This document shows, in pieces, positions 1 through 6,912 of a DNA stretch of 43,308 bases (the stretch's first letter is position 1; each line of letters starts with the position of its first letter). Origin of the DNA: Opitutia bacterium (lineage in GTDB: Bacteria > Verrucomicrobiota > Verrucomicrobiia > Opitutales > Opitutaceae); contig JACQFT010000247.1 of assembly GCA_016199925.1 (NCBI GenBank), forward strand, positions 1 to 43,308, read 5' to 3'. The translations under genes were made by a program, and so were the position numbers. A model generated the notes under the pieces. That model searched no databases. It was given only the letters and a program-made list of their open reading frames with translations, and was not told the origin of the DNA.

Positions 1-133
1 CCAGCGCCACCAGCGCACCCAGCGGGCTCCAGCCCTGCAGGCCCGAAGCGAGCGCATCGGTGAATGCTCGAATCACGCCAAGTTGATTCAGTCCGCCGCC
101 CACGCGACCGTTGCCCGGGAGGGCGCCGGCCAT
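1..133 (-). CDS. 5' end of a possible membrane protein, runs off the left edge
   Basis: On the minus strand an open frame begins at an ATG at 133, just after an in-frame TAG, and stays open to the window edge. It gives about 44 residues: MAGALPGNGRVGGG, then an amphipathic stretch (NQLGVIRAFTDALASGLQGWS) and a hydrophobic start (PLGALVAL), as in the loop-to-helix transition of a permease. The pattern vaguely recalls YfcC/AtoE-type transporters, but this is a weak impression. The frame overlaps the 5' end of the divergent transglycosylase if that gene starts at its TTG at 111. No ribosome binding site is visible. It could be a spurious frame. Confidence 0.3.
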   Translation of the reverse strand, partial: MAGALPGNGRVGGGLNQLGVIRAFTDALASGLQGWSPLGALVAL

Positions 134-647
134 CCCGCACTACGAGCTTTGGCTGAAACGCCTGCGGGCCCGCGCGGTGCCGCCGGGAGCCGCGCCGATG
201 GCCGCGCGGTTGCGCGGGATTTTTTTGGCGGAGGGCGTGCCGCCGGCGCTGGTCTGGCTGGCGGAGGCGGAATCGACCTTCAATCCGTCGGCGCGCAGTC
301 CGGCGGGGGCCCGCGGTTTGTTTCAACTCATGCCGGCCACCGCGCGCGAACTCGGATTGAGCACGACGTGGCCGGACGAGCGCACCGATCCGGAGAAATC
401 CGCGCGCGCCGCCGCGAAGATGCTGCGGCAGCTCCACGCCAAATTTGGCGACTGGCCGCTCGCGCTCGCCGCCTACAACGCCGGGCCCGGCCGCGTGCAA
501 CGGCTCCTCGCGGCGAAGCGCGCCAAGACGTTCGCCGAGATCGCCTCGTCGCTCCCGGCCGAGACGCGGATGTATGTGCCGAAGGTGTTGGCGACGCTCG
601 CCGTGCGCGCGGGCGTCACGCCGGAAAAACTCGCGGCCGGCACTTGA
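111..647 (+). CDS. Lytic transglycosylase (SLT domain)
   Basis: A single SLT (GH23) domain that would cleave the MurNAc-GlcNAc bond of peptidoglycan. The catalytic Glu lies in WLAEAESTFNP, followed by the family signatures SPAGARGLFQLMP and ALAAYNAGPGRV. The end, ETRMYVPKVLATL, is also typical of MltD-like enzymes. At 178 residues it is short, and no signal peptide or LysM domain is present although the enzyme should act in the periplasm. The frame opens at 87 after a TGA; the only early start is the TTG at 111. An ATG at 198 with GGGAG nine bases upstream would remove the conserved segment before the domain (HYELWLKRLRAR). The missing export signal suggests either a 5' frameshift or truncation, or an unrecognised start. 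Confidence 0.85.
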   Translation: MPGRAPAIPHYELWLKRLRARAVPPGAAPMAARLRGIFLAEGVPPALVWLAEAESTFNPSARSPAGARGLFQLMPATARELGLSTTWPDERTDPEKSARAAAKMLRQLHAKFGDWPLALAAYNAGPGRVQRLLAAKRAKTFAEIASSLPAETRMYVPKVLATLAVRAGVTPEKLAAGT

Positions 648-672
648 CCGGGCCGCGCCGCTCAGCGCCACC

Positions 673-1485
673 TCAGCGCCGCTTGCGCCAGACGGCGAGA
701 CCGACCAGGCCGAGCCCGCTCGCGAGCAGCGCGTAGGTCGAGGGCTCCGGGACGGCGACGAGGCTGAAATTATCGAGCGAAGTGCCGCCGGCGGGCACCG
801 CGGCGGTGGCGTTGCTGTTGACCCAGATCTCGAAATTGAAGCCGTTGGTGCTCTGCGTCGAGCCGGTCCACTGGGTGTCGGGTGTAAAGGTCGTGAGGCC
901 GGTGTAGCTGCTGCCGCTGTCGGTGCTGAAGGAGGAGACGAGGAGCTTGGTCGTGGCGTCCCAACTCAGCCGCAGCCGCACGTCGGTGCTGCCGGGCGAG
1001 CTGACTTCGTTGACGGTGGTGCCCGAGCCCTCGGTGCGGATGAAATTTCCGGCCGTGTTGGTGTTGAGCATGATCGTCGAGAACTGGCCGTTGCCGCCGG
1101 CGATCTCGATGCCGACGGCCAGAAAATCGGGGCCGACCGCGAGCGACGCGAAGTTGCTCGTCACGCTGATCTCGGCGACCCAGCTCGTGGTGTAGCTGCC
1201 GATGCTGCGCGAGGCCGCCGGCGGCGCGCCGAGCCAGCCGAGGAAGTAACTGCCGGCGCCGGCGCCCTTGGAGAAATCGAGCTGCGTGCCGCTGAAGACG
1301 AGATCGCCGTTGCCAGTGCCGCTGCCGTTCGTGCGGAAGAAATAAGCCCACTTGCCGTCGAGGGCCGCGGGGCTGCCGCTCAGCGTGCTGAAGTCGTCGA
1401 AGCCGGCAAAGGTCTGGGCCGCCGCGCGGGTGAGGGCGACGGCAAGGGTGGCGAGGGTGAGGACCGAGCAGAGAAAAATTTTCAT
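673..1485 (-). CDS. PEP-CTERM sorting-domain secreted protein
   Basis: A 270-residue exported protein. It has a signal peptide (MKIFLCSVLTLATLAVALTRAAAQ), a Ser/Thr/Gly-rich beta-type body, and a C-terminal PEP-CTERM cassette: VPEPSTYALL, a hydrophobic segment and the basic tail WRKRR. In this family the tail is recognised by an exosortase, which removes it and links or exports the protein to the surface, often together with exopolysaccharide. The body (FDDFSTLSGSPAALDGKW near the start, SLDNFSLVAVPEP at the end) resembles LamG/concanavalin-like PEP-CTERM proteins; no catalytic residues are apparent. The ATG at 1485 is chosen because it places the signal peptide at the N terminus; the frame stays open further upstream. 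No exosortase gene is in the window. Confidence 0.85.
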   Translation of the reverse strand: MKIFLCSVLTLATLAVALTRAAAQTFAGFDDFSTLSGSPAALDGKWAYFFRTNGSGTGNGDLVFSGTQLDFSKGAGAGSYFLGWLGAPPAASRSIGSYTTSWVAEISVTSNFASLAVGPDFLAVGIEIAGGNGQFSTIMLNTNTAGNFIRTEGSGTTVNEVSSPGSTDVRLRLSWDATTKLLVSSFSTDSGSSYTGLTTFTPDTQWTGSTQSTNGFNFEIWVNSNATAAVPAGGTSLDNFSLVAVPEPSTYALLASGLGLVGLAVWRKRR

Positions 1486-1599
1486 TACCAGTGGAGCGGG
1501 AGAGGGCGGAACGTGGACTGACCCTGCCCGCTTGCAAGGGGCGAATGGCCGGGAGGGCAAAAAAGGCCGGGCTGTGTCAAAGTTGGTTTCGCGCCCAGC

Positions 1600-1677
1600 G
1601 ATCTTTCTCTTAATCTTTCTCTCCGGCCGACAAACCCTGATGAAAGATAAAGATAAAGAGGAAGAGGAAAGATTGGC
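1600..1677. repeat. Inverted array of a hexamer-like unit (TCTTTA)
   Basis: The left arm (about 1600-1623) reads ATCTTTCTCTTAATCTTTCT on the plus strand. The right arm (about 1640-1677) has AAAGATAAAGATAAAGAGG, which is TCTTTA-type repeats on the other strand. The arms flank a short GC-rich centre (CGGCCGACAAACCCTGAT). The whole sits between the divergent PEP-CTERM gene and the gene at 1773. It resembles the other two-armed short-period arrays in the window. No clear promoter was seen in the 1486-1772 intergenic region. Confidence 0.6.
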
Positions 1678-1772
1678 GGAACGACTTTGACAATGCCCTG
1701 GCAAAACAGGCGCGGGGAGCGCCGGGAGATTCGCGTCGCCACGGGCGGGCGGATGAGTTTGCTGGCGGCTGC

Positions 1773-3119
1773 ATGGGATTTTTCGACCGTTTCAGCTCCA
1801 AGCAACCCGCGGCCACGCCGCCGGCCTCCGCGGCGCCGACCGAACCGGCGAAACCCGCCGTCGCCGGCGGCGTGCTGCCGCAACTCGCCGCGGCGCGCGC
1901 CGCACTGGAGGCGAAGGACCTCGCGGGCGCTCTCGCGATCTACGAGGCGGTGCTGGCCGAGGCGGCCGACCGCACCGATGTGCTCGTCACCGTCTCGGGC
2001 GATCTCGGCGTGAACGGCCACGTGCGCGAGATCATCGAGCTGGTCGCGCCCCGCTACGACGCGCAGAAGCACGGCCCGGCCGCCGGCCTCAATCTCCTCC
2101 AAGCCTACCTCGCCCTGCGCGAGGCCGAGGCCGCGCAGCACGTGCTCGATGTGCTCTTCGCGCTTGACCGACCGGAACTGCACGACCGCCTGCTCGGATT
2201 TTCCAACGCCATCGCCGAGCTGATCCACGCCAACGCGAACGCCGTCTTCGTGCCGCCGGAAACGGCGAAACTCAGCATGGTCAGCGTCAGCAAGCCGATT
2301 TGGTTCTACGGGCTCGAGGAAACCGCGCCGCACCTGCTGCCGGCCAAGGAAGGCCGCCTGCGCCGCGTGGCCTTCGCGCAGCTCGCCGTGCCGGGGCTGG
2401 CCGACCCCCTGTCGGCGGCGGCCCAGCCCGAGGACGAGCACGGCCGCCTGGCGCGCGCGATTCCGCTCTGGTTGGCGGAGACGTTTTTCTTCAGCGCCGG
2501 CTACAGCGCGGCCACCGCCATCGCGCTCCAGGGCCAGTCGCACTACGCGCTATTGCCCGCCGAATGGTCGGCGGAGAACGTGCGGCAGCTCAGCGACACC
2601 TCCGACGGCGGGCTCGACTACGTCGTCACCGGCGCGCTGCGGCACCAGAGCGGCGACTACGAACTCGGCCTGCGCCTCTGGGAAGTGAAGAAGTTCCGCG
2701 AGCTGAAATCGTTCGCCGCGCGCTGGAACCCGGCGACGGCCGACGAGGCGCTGCGGCAACTGCACACGCAGCTCCGCACTTACATGGAGTGGAGCGCGCT
2801 GCCCGCCGGCCAGGGCCTCGCCTATGCGCCGCCCGCCGCGCCCCTCGCCGCGCTGCACGCGCTCGGCGCGGCGCTGACTTTTTTTCTCGGGGAAAAAGCG
2901 TTGCTGCCGGCCGCGCACCTCCCGCCCGGCAGCGCGGCGCTGCTCCGCGCCGCCCGCCTGATGCCGGAGGACGTGCGGGCGCAACTCGCGCTCGTCACCG
3001 GCTTACTGCGCATGAAAAAGCTGAACGTCGCGGCCGAGCCTGAGTCGCTCGAACACGCGCGCGCGTGGCTCACGACGGACGCGGCCAAGGCCGTCGGCGT
3101 GGCGGCGGTTCAATTGTAG
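1773..3119 (+). CDS. Helical-repeat (TPR-like) protein of unknown function
   Basis: A 448-residue soluble protein without signal peptide or membrane segments. The N terminus (MGFFDRFSSK followed by a Pro/Ala-rich linker to about residue 35) resembles the tether of small cytoplasmic adaptor proteins. Residues of about 36-180 form alpha-helical repeats rich in Ala and Leu (LAAARAALEAKDLAGALAIYEAVLAEA is TPR-like). The remainder, with a PIWFYGLEE motif, several WxxxT/E helices and SHYALLP, does not match a family I recognise. The gene stands alone, and its TAG stop lies inside the left arm of a REP-type palindrome. Probably a conserved lineage protein; no function is proposed. Confidence 0.8.
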   Translation: MGFFDRFSSKQPAATPPASAAPTEPAKPAVAGGVLPQLAAARAALEAKDLAGALAIYEAVLAEAADRTDVLVTVSGDLGVNGHVREIIELVAPRYDAQKHGPAAGLNLLQAYLALREAEAAQHVLDVLFALDRPELHDRLLGFSNAIAELIHANANAVFVPPETAKLSMVSVSKPIWFYGLEETAPHLLPAKEGRLRRVAFAQLAVPGLADPLSAAAQPEDEHGRLARAIPLWLAETFFFSAGYSAATAIALQGQSHYALLPAEWSAENVRQLSDTSDGGLDYVVTGALRHQSGDYELGLRLWEVKKFRELKSFAARWNPATADEALRQLHTQLRTYMEWSALPAGQGLAYAPPAAPLAALHALGAALTFFLGEKALLPAAHLPPGSAALLRAARLMPEDVRAQLALVTGLLRMKKLNVAAEPESLEHARAWLTTDAAKAVGVAAVQL

Positions 3120-3175
3120 GAGGGGCTTTACGCCCCGATAAGAACAAACCATCGCGGCATAAAGCCGCTCCTACA
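3115..3175. repeat. REP-type inverted repeat overlapping a stop codon
   Basis: Two 25-base arms, 3115-3139 and 3151-3175, are inverted copies with 22 of 25 positions matching; the core is GTAGGAG.GGCTTTA.GCC.CGAT. They are separated by 11 bases (AAGAACAAACC). The sequence style is that of repetitive extragenic palindromes of the GTAGGAGCGGCTTTA class known from several phyla. The TAG stop of the upstream gene (3117-3119) is part of the left arm. The stem could also stabilise the mRNA 3' end. Confidence 0.75.
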
Positions 3176-3200
3176 GTTCAGACAAGAAAGACCTCGGACT

Positions 3201-3275
3201 GTCGGGCCGTCGCTTGACGACGCGCCGCTCGGCGAAGAACCGGCACGGCCATAAGGGCCGGCCCTCCATTTCGGA
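3201..3275. repeat. GC-rich repeat downstream of rlmN
   Basis: The stretch GGGCCGTCGCTTGACGACG, followed by CGCCGC, matches a second copy at 24119-24146 (GGGCCGGCGCTTGACGCCG then CGCCGC) with about 24 of 27 bases. The distal part, GGCCATAAGGGCCGGCCCTCC, is itself palindromic. It occupies the whole space between the REP and the stop codon of rlmN. Confidence 0.45.
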
Positions 3276-3280
3276 GGACT

Positions 3281-4426
3281 TCACTTCGCTACGGCGAGCT
3301 GGCCGCAGCCGGCGGCGATGTCGATCCCGCGGCGTTTGCGCACGGTGCTGGGCAGGCCGTAGCTTTTGAGAATTTTCTGGAACTCCCACGCCGCCGCGTG
3401 CCCGGTCGGCGCGCCGTGGTAGCCGGCGGTCGGATTGAGCGGGATGAGGTTCACCTGGCAGAGCAACCAGCGGAGCAATCGGCCCACGGCGTGCGCCTGC
3501 TCGGGCGTGTCGTTGCGGCCGGCGATAAGCGTCCACTCAAAGAAAATCCGGCGCTGCTGTTTTTCGACGTAGTAGCGGCAGGCGGCCATCAGTTCGTCGA
3601 GCGGCCACTTCTTCGCCACCGGCACGAGAGCCGCGCGTTCTTCCTGCGTGGCGCCGTGGAGCGAGACGGCGAGGTGGACGGGCGAAGACTCGTCCGCCAT
3701 GCGGAGGATGCCGGGGATGACGCCGACGGTGCTGAGCGTGATCCGCTTGCCGCTAAGGGCGAGTCCGGTGGGGTCGCGGAGAATCTCGGCGGCTTTCATC
3801 ACGGCGTCGTAGTTGTGCAGCGGTTCGCCCATGCCCATGAGGACGATGTTGCGCAGGCGTTCGTGGCGGTCGTGCGGCGAGGCGCTGGCGGGTTGCGCGA
3901 GCGCCGGGTAGGGCGAACCCTCCGGGTGAGCCGCGCCAGCGAACGGCTCGGCGGGGACGCCGCGCCCTCCCTCTCTCGCCGTTTCGCGCAGTGTGCGGTC
4001 GATGTGCATCGCCTGCGCGACGATTTCGCCGGCGGTGAGGTGGCGCGCGAAACCCATCTGGCCGGTCGCGCAAAACACGCAGCCCATCGCGCATCCGGCC
4101 TGGCTGCTGAGGCACGCGGTCACGCGGCCGGTGTAGCGCATGAGCACCGTCTCGATCCGGCGCGCGTCGGCGAGGCCGAGGAGATATTTGCGCGTGAAGC
4201 CGTCGGCGCTGTGCTGCTCGTTGACGGTGCCGAGGCGGCCGAAGGTCAGCTCGCTCTCCGCCTTGGTGCGGAAGCGCGCGGGCAGTTCTGCCATGTCCGC
4301 CCAGGACTCGACGCCCGCGAGGTAAACGTAGGTCCACAGCCGCGTGGCGTGCACGGACGGGAAACCCCAGCGCGCGGCGAGCGTGCGAAGTTCCTCGCGG
4401 GTGTGGTCGTAGAAGTCGGCGGGCAC
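3281..4426 (-). CDS. rlmN: Dual-specificity 23S rRNA/tRNA adenine-C2 methyltransferase RlmN
   Basis: A radical-SAM enzyme that methylates C2 of A2503 in 23S rRNA and A37 of some tRNAs. The CxxxCxxC cluster motif is in GCAMGCVFCATG. The upstream Cys of the TACLSSQ motif and the Cys of GIDIAAGCGQLA match the paired catalytic cysteines of the family. VLMGMGEPLHNYDAV and ITLSTVG are also typical. The frame runs well upstream without an ATG; I chose the GTG at 4426, which leaves 381 residues beginning before ADFYDHTREEL. Residues about 152-173 (from GGRGVPAEPF on) are an insertion absent from the family fold between LRET and RNIVLMG; it is encoded by a palindromic repeat (see 3907-3971). Confidence 0.93.
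   Translation of the reverse strand: MPADFYDHTREELRTLAARWGFPSVHATRLWTYVYLAGVESWADMAELPARFRTKAESELTFGRLGTVNEQHSADGFTRKYLLGLADARRIETVLMRYTGRVTACLSSQAGCAMGCVFCATGQMGFARHLTAGEIVAQAMHIDRTLRETAREGGRGVPAEPFAGAAHPEGSPYPALAQPASASPHDRHERLRNIVLMGMGEPLHNYDAVMKAAEILRDPTGLALSGKRITLSTVGVIPGILRMADESSPVHLAVSLHGATQEERAALVPVAKKWPLDELMAACRYYVEKQQRRIFFEWTLIAGRNDTPEQAHAVGRLLRWLLCQVNLIPLNPTAGYHGAPTGHAAAWEFQKILKSYGLPSTVRKRRGIDIAAGCGQLAVAK
3907..3971. repeat. 65-bp palindromic repeat inserted in frame in rlmN
   Basis: The ends are GGTAGGGCG (3907-3915) and CGCCCTCCC (3963-3971), inverted with one mismatch, and the interior is GC-rich. The same termini bound an intergenic element at 21740-21800. On the coding strand of rlmN it reads as GRGVPAEPF..AHPEGSPYP, an insertion in a variable loop. 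This resembles the situation of palindromic elements tolerated inside genes in Rickettsia. Confidence 0.7.
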
Positions 4427-4501
4427 GGCGGAGCAGGTAAACGGGGCATAAAGTGATCGGGCCGGTTTGCCAGCCGAAGATTTCGCGGTTTCGTTTGCGG
4501 C

Positions 4502-5455
4502 GTGTCGCCCAAAGCCGTGCTCGCGGGAGGCAGTGGATTTCTCGGCCAGGCTCTGGCCCGGGAACTGCGGAGTCGTGGCCGGGAGGTCGTGGTCCTCACC
4601 CGCCGACCGCGGGCGCGCCGCGGCGACGGCATCCGCGAAGTCGCGTGGGACCCGGCGGCCGCCGGGCCCGGCAACCCAAGAGGTTGCTCTGCGCCGGGCG
4701 CGTGGGCGCGGGAACTGGAGGGGGCGGAGGCGGTGGTGAATTTCACCGGGCGCTCGGTCAACTGCGTGCACCACGCGGAGAACCGGCGCGCGATTCTCGC
4801 GACGCGGCTCGAGTCGGTGCGGGCGCTCGGCGCGGCGGTGCAGGCGTGCCGGCAGCCGCCGGCGGTGTGGGTGCAGTGCAGCGCGACCGGCTACTACGGC
4901 GATGTGCGCGGGCGGTTGAGCGATGAGCGAGCGCCGGCCGGCCGCGGTTTCATGGCGGAAGTTTGCCGCGAGTGGGAGCATACTTTCGAGCAGCATGTCT
5001 TGCCGGCGACACGCAAGGTGACGCTGCGCCTCGGGGTCGTGCTCGGGAAAAGGGGCGGAGCCTATCCGCCGCTCGCGCGGCTGACGCGGTGGTTCCTCGG
5101 TGGCACGGCGGGGCGCGGCGACCAGGGCGTCAGTTGGATTCACATCGACGACGTGACGGCGCTTTTCCTGGCGGCGATGGAAAGTTCCGACTGGCGCGGC
5201 GTCTACAACGCCTGTGCGCCGGAGCCGGCGACGAATGCGGAGTTCATGCGCACGCTGCGCGAAGTGCAGAAGCGCCCGTGGGCGCCGCCGGCGCCGGGTT
5301 TCGCGGTGCGGCTGACGGCGCGCTGGCTGCTGCGCACCGACGGCGACCTCATTCTCGCAGGGCCGCGCTGCGTGCCGGCGCGGGCGATGGCGGCGGGCTT
5401 TCGGTTCAAGTTCGCCAAACTTCTCTACGCGCTCGACGAGTTGGCGGAACGGTAG
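4502..5455 (+). CDS. TIGR01777-family NAD(P)-binding epimerase (SDR39U1-like)
   Basis: A 317-residue atypical short-chain dehydrogenase. The Rossmann nucleotide-binding motif is at the N terminus (AVLAGGSGFLGQALARELR). The family signatures follow: VNFTGRSVNC, the catalytic-region tyrosine in CSATGYYGD, WEHTFEQ, LRLGVVLGKRGGAYPPL and SWIHIDDVTALFLAAM. The end (DGDLILAGPRCVPARAMAAGFRF) is characteristic of the DUF1731 C-terminal domain. The substrate is unknown for the family. The GTG at 4502 is the only start that preserves the complete Rossmann strand. The gene is divergent from rlmN with a 75-base gap, and the rlmN frame stays open into it on the opposite strand. Confidence 0.9.
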   Translation: MSPKAVLAGGSGFLGQALARELRSRGREVVVLTRRPRARRGDGIREVAWDPAAAGPGNPRGCSAPGAWARELEGAEAVVNFTGRSVNCVHHAENRRAILATRLESVRALGAAVQACRQPPAVWVQCSATGYYGDVRGRLSDERAPAGRGFMAEVCREWEHTFEQHVLPATRKVTLRLGVVLGKRGGAYPPLARLTRWFLGGTAGRGDQGVSWIHIDDVTALFLAAMESSDWRGVYNACAPEPATNAEFMRTLREVQKRPWAPPAPGFAVRLTARWLLRTDGDLILAGPRCVPARAMAAGFRFKFAKLLYALDELAER

Positions 5456-5471
5456 TCGCGCGCGCGGCGGC

Positions 5472-5741
5472 TCAGAGCGAATACTTGCTCTTCTCCGGGC
5501 GGCAGTCGGGCATGCCTTCGTAGACGTGCACGGAGCCGGCGGTGTCGGCCCACAGCGGGAGGTTGTCGGCGCGGGAGCGGGAGTTGGCGATGATCTCCTC
5601 GTGCACGTCGGATTCGCGCGCGTGCATCATCAGACGGTTGACGGCGGTATAAACCACGTCCTCCGGCTGCACGTTGAGGGCTTCGGCCAGACGGACGATG
5701 GGATCGGACTCGGCGGCATCGAGATGGATTTTGATATTCAT
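5472..5741 (-). CDS. Small ribbon-helix-helix-like protein
   Basis: An 89-residue protein starting MNIKIHLDAAESDPIVRLAEALNV. A short beta strand (NIKIHLD) followed by two helices (PIVRLAEALNV, DVVYTAVNRLMMHA) matches the layout of MetJ/Arc/CopG DNA-binding antitoxin-like proteins. The C-terminal half (SRSRADNLPLWADTAGSVHVYEG) is unlike known antitoxins. GGAG lies about ten bases before the ATG. No toxin-sized partner is adjacent, so a toxin-antitoxin role is unsupported. The gene converges with the epimerase (16 bases apart). The RHH assignment rests on pattern only. Confidence 0.6.
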   Translation of the reverse strand: MNIKIHLDAAESDPIVRLAEALNVQPEDVVYTAVNRLMMHARESDVHEEIIANSRSRADNLPLWADTAGSVHVYEGMPDCRPEKSKYSL

Positions 5742-5774
5742 GGTAGGAGGACTCCGGTTTTGGGATTGGCCCAC

Positions 5775-5780
5775 ACTATA
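5775..5780 (-). promoter_or_regulatory. Possible -10 element of the small RHH-like gene
   Basis: On the minus strand the hexamer TATAGT lies 34 bases before the ATG at 5741. No good -35 element is present at the usual spacing, so support is limited to this one hexamer in an otherwise GC-rich gap. Confidence 0.3.
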
Positions 5781-5883
5781 AACCTAATGTCCGACCACGG
5801 CTCCGCACATCTTGTCCAGGGACTGCGCAGGGCGCGGGCAGCGGCGCGTTGCAATTCCCGCCCGGCCCGCCAACCTCCGGGGC

Positions 5884-6822
5884 ATGCTAAGAACGCGCGC
5901 AGTCCTCGTGGCGGTGACAGTCGGATGGTTGGTGCCTTGCGCCGGAGCGACGGAAAAAGTGATTAGCCGCCTGCAGGCGCTCGTCGACCGCACGGCCCGC
6001 GAAGTGCAGGCGGAATTCGCCGCGCCCGCCCTGAAGCCCGAACAGCTCGCCCTCACCGTCATCGACCTGCGCCGGCCCGACGCGGTCGTGCGCGCCGACT
6101 ATCGCGGCGACGCGCGGTTCTACCCGGCGAGCGTCATCAAACTTTTTTTCGCAGCCTACGCGCACCGGTTGATGGAGGACGGCAAACTGGCCGACACGCC
6201 GGAGCTGCGCCGCGGGCTGCGCGACATGATCGTCGACTCCGGCAACGAGGCGACGAGCTACATTGTCGACGCCATTACTGGCACGACGAGCGGTCCGGAG
6301 CTGCCGCCCGCCGAACTCGCCGCGTGGAGCGAGCGGCGCGGCGTGGTGACGCGTTATTTCCAGTCGCTCGGCTACCGCAACGTGAACGCGCAGCGCAAAC
6401 CGTGGGGCGAAGGGCCGTATGGCCGGGAGAAGACCGACATGGAGGCGCACCCGCCGGCGCGGAATTTTCTCTCGACCAACGACACCGCGCGCCTGCTGGA
6501 GGAGATCGCCGAGGGCCGCTGCGTCACGCCGGCGCGCTCGGCGCAGATGCTCGCGCTGATGGCGCGCGATCCGTTCGCGCCCACGGCGGACCCGGACAGC
6601 CAGGCGACGGGGTTCAGCGGGCCGGCGCTGACGCCCGGGATGAAACTGTGGTCAAAGGCCGGCTGGGTCAGTTGGGCGCGGCACGACGCAGCACTGGTCG
6701 AGCTGCCCGACGGCGGTCGCGTGATCATCGTGACGTTCACCGACGGCAAGGAGCACGCGGAGAACCGGGCGATCATCGCGGCGGTGGCGCGGCGGATTCT
6801 GGCGGGGTTGGCGAAGGATTAG
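5884..6822 (+). CDS. Serine hydrolase of the beta-lactamase / penicillin-binding fold
   Basis: A 312-residue exported protein starting MLRTRAVLVAVTVGWLVPCAGA (signal peptide). The SxxK nucleophile motif is SVIK in FYPASVIKLFF, the second motif is SGN in VDSGNEATSY, and the third KTG-like triad is KAG in LWSKAGWVSW. This order and spacing fit class A beta-lactamase-like enzymes. The segment GREKTDMEAHPPARNFLSTNDTARLLEEI is also typical of that group. There is no Omega-loop ExxxN that I can place, so true beta-lactamase activity is doubtful; a peptidoglycan or peptide substrate is equally possible. A longer frame begins at a TTG at 5812, but the ATG at 5884 puts the signal peptide at the N terminus. 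Confidence 0.85.
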   Translation: MLRTRAVLVAVTVGWLVPCAGATEKVISRLQALVDRTAREVQAEFAAPALKPEQLALTVIDLRRPDAVVRADYRGDARFYPASVIKLFFAAYAHRLMEDGKLADTPELRRGLRDMIVDSGNEATSYIVDAITGTTSGPELPPAELAAWSERRGVVTRYFQSLGYRNVNAQRKPWGEGPYGREKTDMEAHPPARNFLSTNDTARLLEEIAEGRCVTPARSAQMLALMARDPFAPTADPDSQATGFSGPALTPGMKLWSKAGWVSWARHDAALVELPDGGRVIIVTFTDGKEHAENRAIIAAVARRILAGLAKD

Positions 6823-6834
6823 GCGGAGGCTCCA

Positions 6835-6890
6835 TGGGGACGCGGCGCCCTCGCCGCGTTTGTCCCAAGACCGGGGCGGGGGCGCCCCGG
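6835..6890. repeat. Double GC-rich hairpin between convergent genes
   Basis: Hairpin one (6835-6867) pairs GGGAC with GTCCC and GCGGCG with CGCCGC around a CCCT loop. Hairpin two (6871-6890) is a perfect 8-bp stem, CCGGGGCG/CGCCCCGG, with a 4-base loop. It lies between the convergent hydrolase and M20 peptidase genes and may act as a bidirectional terminator, though no T-run follows. Its blocks GCCCTCGCCGCGTT and CGGCTCCA recur in the element at 22605-22669, so it also belongs to a repeat family. Confidence 0.65.
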
Positions 6891-6912
6891 CTCCAAGTTC
6901 AGGCGCTCGGCC

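Noticed and set aside
445-1521. Long plus-strand frame across the transglycosylase 3' end and the PEP-CTERM gene
   Set aside because: It is Arg/Ala/Gly-rich without domains and lies antisense to the PEP-CTERM protein; a product of high GC content.
5472-5741. Antitoxin of a toxin-antitoxin pair
   Set aside because: No toxin-sized gene lies on the same strand next to it.
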